NCBI GenBank assembly: GCA_025356715.1
Contig: JANXRU010000388.1
Location: 1-9,445 of the forward strand
Direction: 5' to 3'
Source of the DNA: Bacteroidota bacterium
Lineage (GTDB): Bacteria > Bacteroidota > Bacteroidia > B-17B0 > B-17BO
Length of the DNA: 9,445 bases
A program made the position numbers and the translations under genes. The notes under the pieces are model-generated. The model was not told the origin of the DNA. It was given only the letters and a program-made list of their open reading frames with translations, and searched no databases. Below are positions 7,670 through 9,445 of the stretch, in pieces (positions within the stretch are counted from its first letter, which is position 1; each line of letters begins with the position of its first letter).

Positions 7670-8653
7670 ATGAAGACATTAGTAGAAGGATTTACCAAAC
7701 AATTACAAGAGGCATTAGATATTGCTCATTCGGCAATTCTCACTCAAAAACATAATATACAAAATATTGTAGTAACTGGCCTAGGAGGCTCTGGTATTGG
7801 TGGAACAATTTTGTCTGAACTTATACAAGGCGAAAGTCCTGTGCCTGTCTTTGTAAATAAAGATTATTTTTTGCCTGAATTTGTAAATGCTAACTCTTTC
7901 GTTATCATTTCTTCTTATAGTGGAAATACCGAAGAAACTCTTTCTGCTATGAAACAAGCTATTACCAAGAAAGCTCAAATTGTTTGCATAACCAGTGGCG
8001 GAAAAGTTCTTGAAATTGCCAGACAACATAAATTTGACACCATTATTATTCCGGGTGGACATCCTCCTCGTTCATGTATAGGTTATTCTTTAATTCAGTT
8101 ATTGAAAATAGTTCAGTTTAATGGGTTCGTTAAAACAGATTTATTAAAACAAGTTGCAGATAGCATCACATTATTAAATAAAGAAAATACAAACATTAAA
8201 GCAGAAGCTACAACTATTGCAAAATTATTAATTGGCAAAATTCCAGTTATATACTCTCTTGGTTCCTGCGAAGGCGTTGCTGTTCGTTTCAGGCAACAAA
8301 TAAATGAAAACAGTAAAATGCTTTGCTGGCATCATACGTTTCCAGAAATGAACCACAATGAATTGGTTGGTTGGACAGAAAGAAATGAAAATTTAGCAGT
8401 TGTGACTTTTAGAACATCTTATGATTTTGAAAGAACAATCAAACGTTATGATATTTGTAAACCTTTATTTACTAAATATAGTGCTTCTGTAACTGACATT
8501 ACAGCAAAAGGAGATACTAAACTAGAACAGTTTATGTATTTAATTAATTTAGGTGATTGGATATCTTGTTACATAGCTGATATTAAAAACATTGATGCTG
8601 TTGAAGTAGATGTAATTACTAATTTGAAAAATGAATTAGCTAATCTATCCTAA
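7670..8653 (+). CDS. Bifunctional phosphoglucose/phosphomannose isomerase (SIS family)
   Basis: A complete 327-residue cytoplasmic enzyme, the usual length for this family. It should interconvert glucose-6-phosphate and mannose-6-phosphate with fructose-6-phosphate, feeding glycolysis and GDP-mannose synthesis. Residues 37-45 (GLGGSGIGG) and 81-90 (SSYSGNTEET) are the sugar-phosphate-binding loops of a SIS domain. PPRSCIGYSL at 132-141 carries the conserved Arg of this family. The C-terminal half matches the bact-PGI_C domain. ENSK at 213-216 and the NHNE motif at 228-231 place Glu213 and His229 sixteen residues apart, the same spacing as catalytic Glu203 and His219 that I recall for the Pyrobaculum aerophilum enzyme. 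The N-terminus MKTLVEGFTKQL is family-like, which supports the ATG. lipB starts 24 bases after the stop. The relative preference for glucose or mannose substrate cannot be told from the sequence. Confidence 0.93.
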   Translation: MKTLVEGFTKQLQEALDIAHSAILTQKHNIQNIVVTGLGGSGIGGTILSELIQGESPVPVFVNKDYFLPEFVNANSFVIISSYSGNTEETLSAMKQAITKKAQIVCITSGGKVLEIARQHKFDTIIIPGGHPPRSCIGYSLIQLLKIVQFNGFVKTDLLKQVADSITLLNKENTNIKAEATTIAKLLIGKIPVIYSLGSCEGVAVRFRQQINENSKMLCWHHTFPEMNHNELVGWTERNENLAVVTFRTSYDFERTIKRYDICKPLFTKYSASVTDITAKGDTKLEQFMYLINLGDWISCYIADIKNIDAVEVDVITNLKNELANLS

Positions 8654-8677
8654 TTTTTCTTCATAATTTATCAGCTC

Positions 8678-9337
8678 TTGAAAAATAAACAGGTTATATT
8701 TAAAGACCTAGGAATACTTGATTATAAGGCTTGTTGGGATTTCCAAGAAACATTGTTTAATGAAACGGTCGCTTTAAAAATCGCCAATCGTTCAGCAGAA
8801 TCTGAATCTCAAACACTTACAAAAAATTATTTACTATTTGTGGAGCATCCTCACGTATACACCTTAGGTAAAAGTGGCGATACGTCTCACTTATTGATTA
8901 ACGAGCACCAGCTCGAAGAAAAAGAAGCCACTTATTATAAAATTAATAGAGGCGGTGATATTACCTACCATGGACCTGGACAATTAGTAGGATACCCCAT
9001 TTTAGATTTAGATCATTTTTTTACAGATATTCATAAATACTTACGTTTATTAGAAGAGACCATTATATTAACCTTAGATGAATACGGCATAAAAGCCAGC
9101 CGTAGCAAAGGAGAAACTGGCGTGTGGCTAGATGCAGACAATGCATTTAAAGCACGTAAAATTTGCGCCATGGGTGTGCGTTGTAGCCGGTGGGTAACAA
9201 TGCATGGCTGGGGTTTTAATGTGAATTCAAATTTAGATTATTTTAAAAATATAGTTCCTTGTGGCATACAAGATAAAGCTGTGACAAGCCTTAATAAGGA
9301 ATTAGGGCAGGATGTTGATATGCATGAAATAATCTAA
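8678..9337 (+). CDS. lipB: Octanoyltransferase LipB, C-terminus replaced by an inverted fold-back
   Basis: LipB moves octanoyl groups from octanoyl-ACP to the lipoyl domains of 2-oxoacid dehydrogenases and the glycine cleavage H protein, the first step of lipoate synthesis in the cytoplasm. The hallmarks are present: [11 protein letters not shown], then [17 protein letters not shown] (His98), [10 protein letters not shown] with the catalytic Lys at 161, and [12 protein letters not shown] with the catalytic Cys at 195. The start is TTG, the only usual start codon between the in-frame stop of the upstream isomerase gene and the conserved KDLG region. As written the protein ends at residue 219 (DVDMHEII). 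Bacteroidota homologues, as I recall them, run roughly 15-20 residues further in a basic/hydrophobic helix. From base 9327 on, the DNA is a reverse copy of the gene itself, so the last residues and the stop (9335-9337) come from that copy. Treat it as lipB, 3' end unreliable. It is probably co-transcribed with the isomerase. Confidence 0.92.
   Translation: MKNKQVIFKDLGILDYKACWDFQETLFNETVALKIANRSAESESQTLTKNYLLFVEHPHVYTLGKSGDTSHLLINEHQLEEKEATYYKINRGGDITYHGPGQLVGYPILDLDHFFTDIHKYLRLLEETIILTLDEYGIKASRSKGETGVWLDADNAFKARKICAMGVRCSRWVTMHGWGFNVNSNLDYFKNIVPCGIQDKAVTSLNKELGQDVDMHEII
9125..9243 (+). repeat. Left arm of a perfect 119-bp inverted repeat (inside lipB)
   Basis: This arm is native lipB coding sequence, residues of about 150-189 including catalytic Lys161. 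It is the exact reverse complement of 9327-9445. I compared it base by base and found no mismatch. Pairing stops at base 9244, which cannot pair with 9326. Confidence 0.97.
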
Positions 9338-9445
9338 ATTTGAATTCACATTAAAACCCCAGCCATGCATTGTTACCCACCGGCTACAACGCACACCCAT
9401 GGCGCAAATTTTACGTGCTTTAAATGCATTGTCTGCATCTAGCCA
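9327..9445 (-). repeat. Right arm of the 119-bp inverted repeat: reversed lipB fragment at the window end
   Basis: These bases are the exact reverse complement of 9125-9243, separated from them by 83 bases. Read on the minus strand they encode a lipB segment ([17 protein letters not shown] and onward) with no start or stop of its own. The arm begins within the Glu codon of MHEII and runs to the last base of the window. Perfect identity, a short spacer and position at the very end suggest a chimeric fold-back (amplification or assembly) rather than real chromosome structure. A genuine inverted duplication cannot be excluded from sequence alone. Confidence 0.95.

Noticed and set aside
9125..9445. 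The inverted repeat as terminal repeats of a mobile element or as a transcription terminator
   Set aside because: The arms are lipB coding sequence, the 83-base spacer is also lipB, no transposase is present, and 119 perfect base pairs is far beyond terminator size.

Overview
The window comes from an AT-rich member of the Bacteroidota. The evidence is a C-terminal type A sorting domain of the type IX secretion system (T9SS), signal peptides that all appear to be cut before Gln, TAnnTTTG-type -7 boxes, A-rich leaders with no Shine-Dalgarno sequence, and a TPR/PD40 envelope protein of a kind typical of this phylum. I cannot place it below phylum level.

Left part, minus strand (1-1517): two exported proteins in tandem. 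The downstream one (1-347) is cut by the window edge. The upstream one (480-1517) is a complete T9SS cargo protein. A perfect 19-bp hairpin (424-463) lies just after its stop codon and is the likely terminator.

Middle, plus strand (1749-7571): a very large (about 1,940 residue) exported protein, transcribed divergently from the cargo genes across a 231-bp intergenic region with one -7-like box facing each way. Its order is signal peptide, TPR-like helices, PD40 propeller blades, a CarboxypepD_reg-like beta domain, a long repetitive Asn/Lys/Glu-rich coiled coil, then three SPOR-like domains joined by Asn/Thr-rich linkers. This looks like the front of PorE (TPR-PD40-regulatory domain) with the OmpA-like peptidoglycan binder replaced by a long spacer and three SPOR modules. 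It is probably a periplasmic protein acting at the cell wall; its exact role is unknown.

Right part, plus strand (7670-9337): a bifunctional phosphoglucose/phosphomannose isomerase followed 24 bp later by lipB (octanoyltransferase), which has a TTG start. They probably share a transcript but serve unrelated housekeeping pathways.

The last 119 bases (9327-9445) are a perfect reverse complement of bases 9125-9243 inside lipB, with an 83-base spacer. This fold-back replaces the end of lipB and supplies its stop codon. It is most likely a chimeric read or contig-end assembly artefact, so the lipB C-terminus and everything after about 9326 should not be trusted. No RNA gene, CRISPR array or transposase was seen, and no gene-free stretch exceeds 300 bases.
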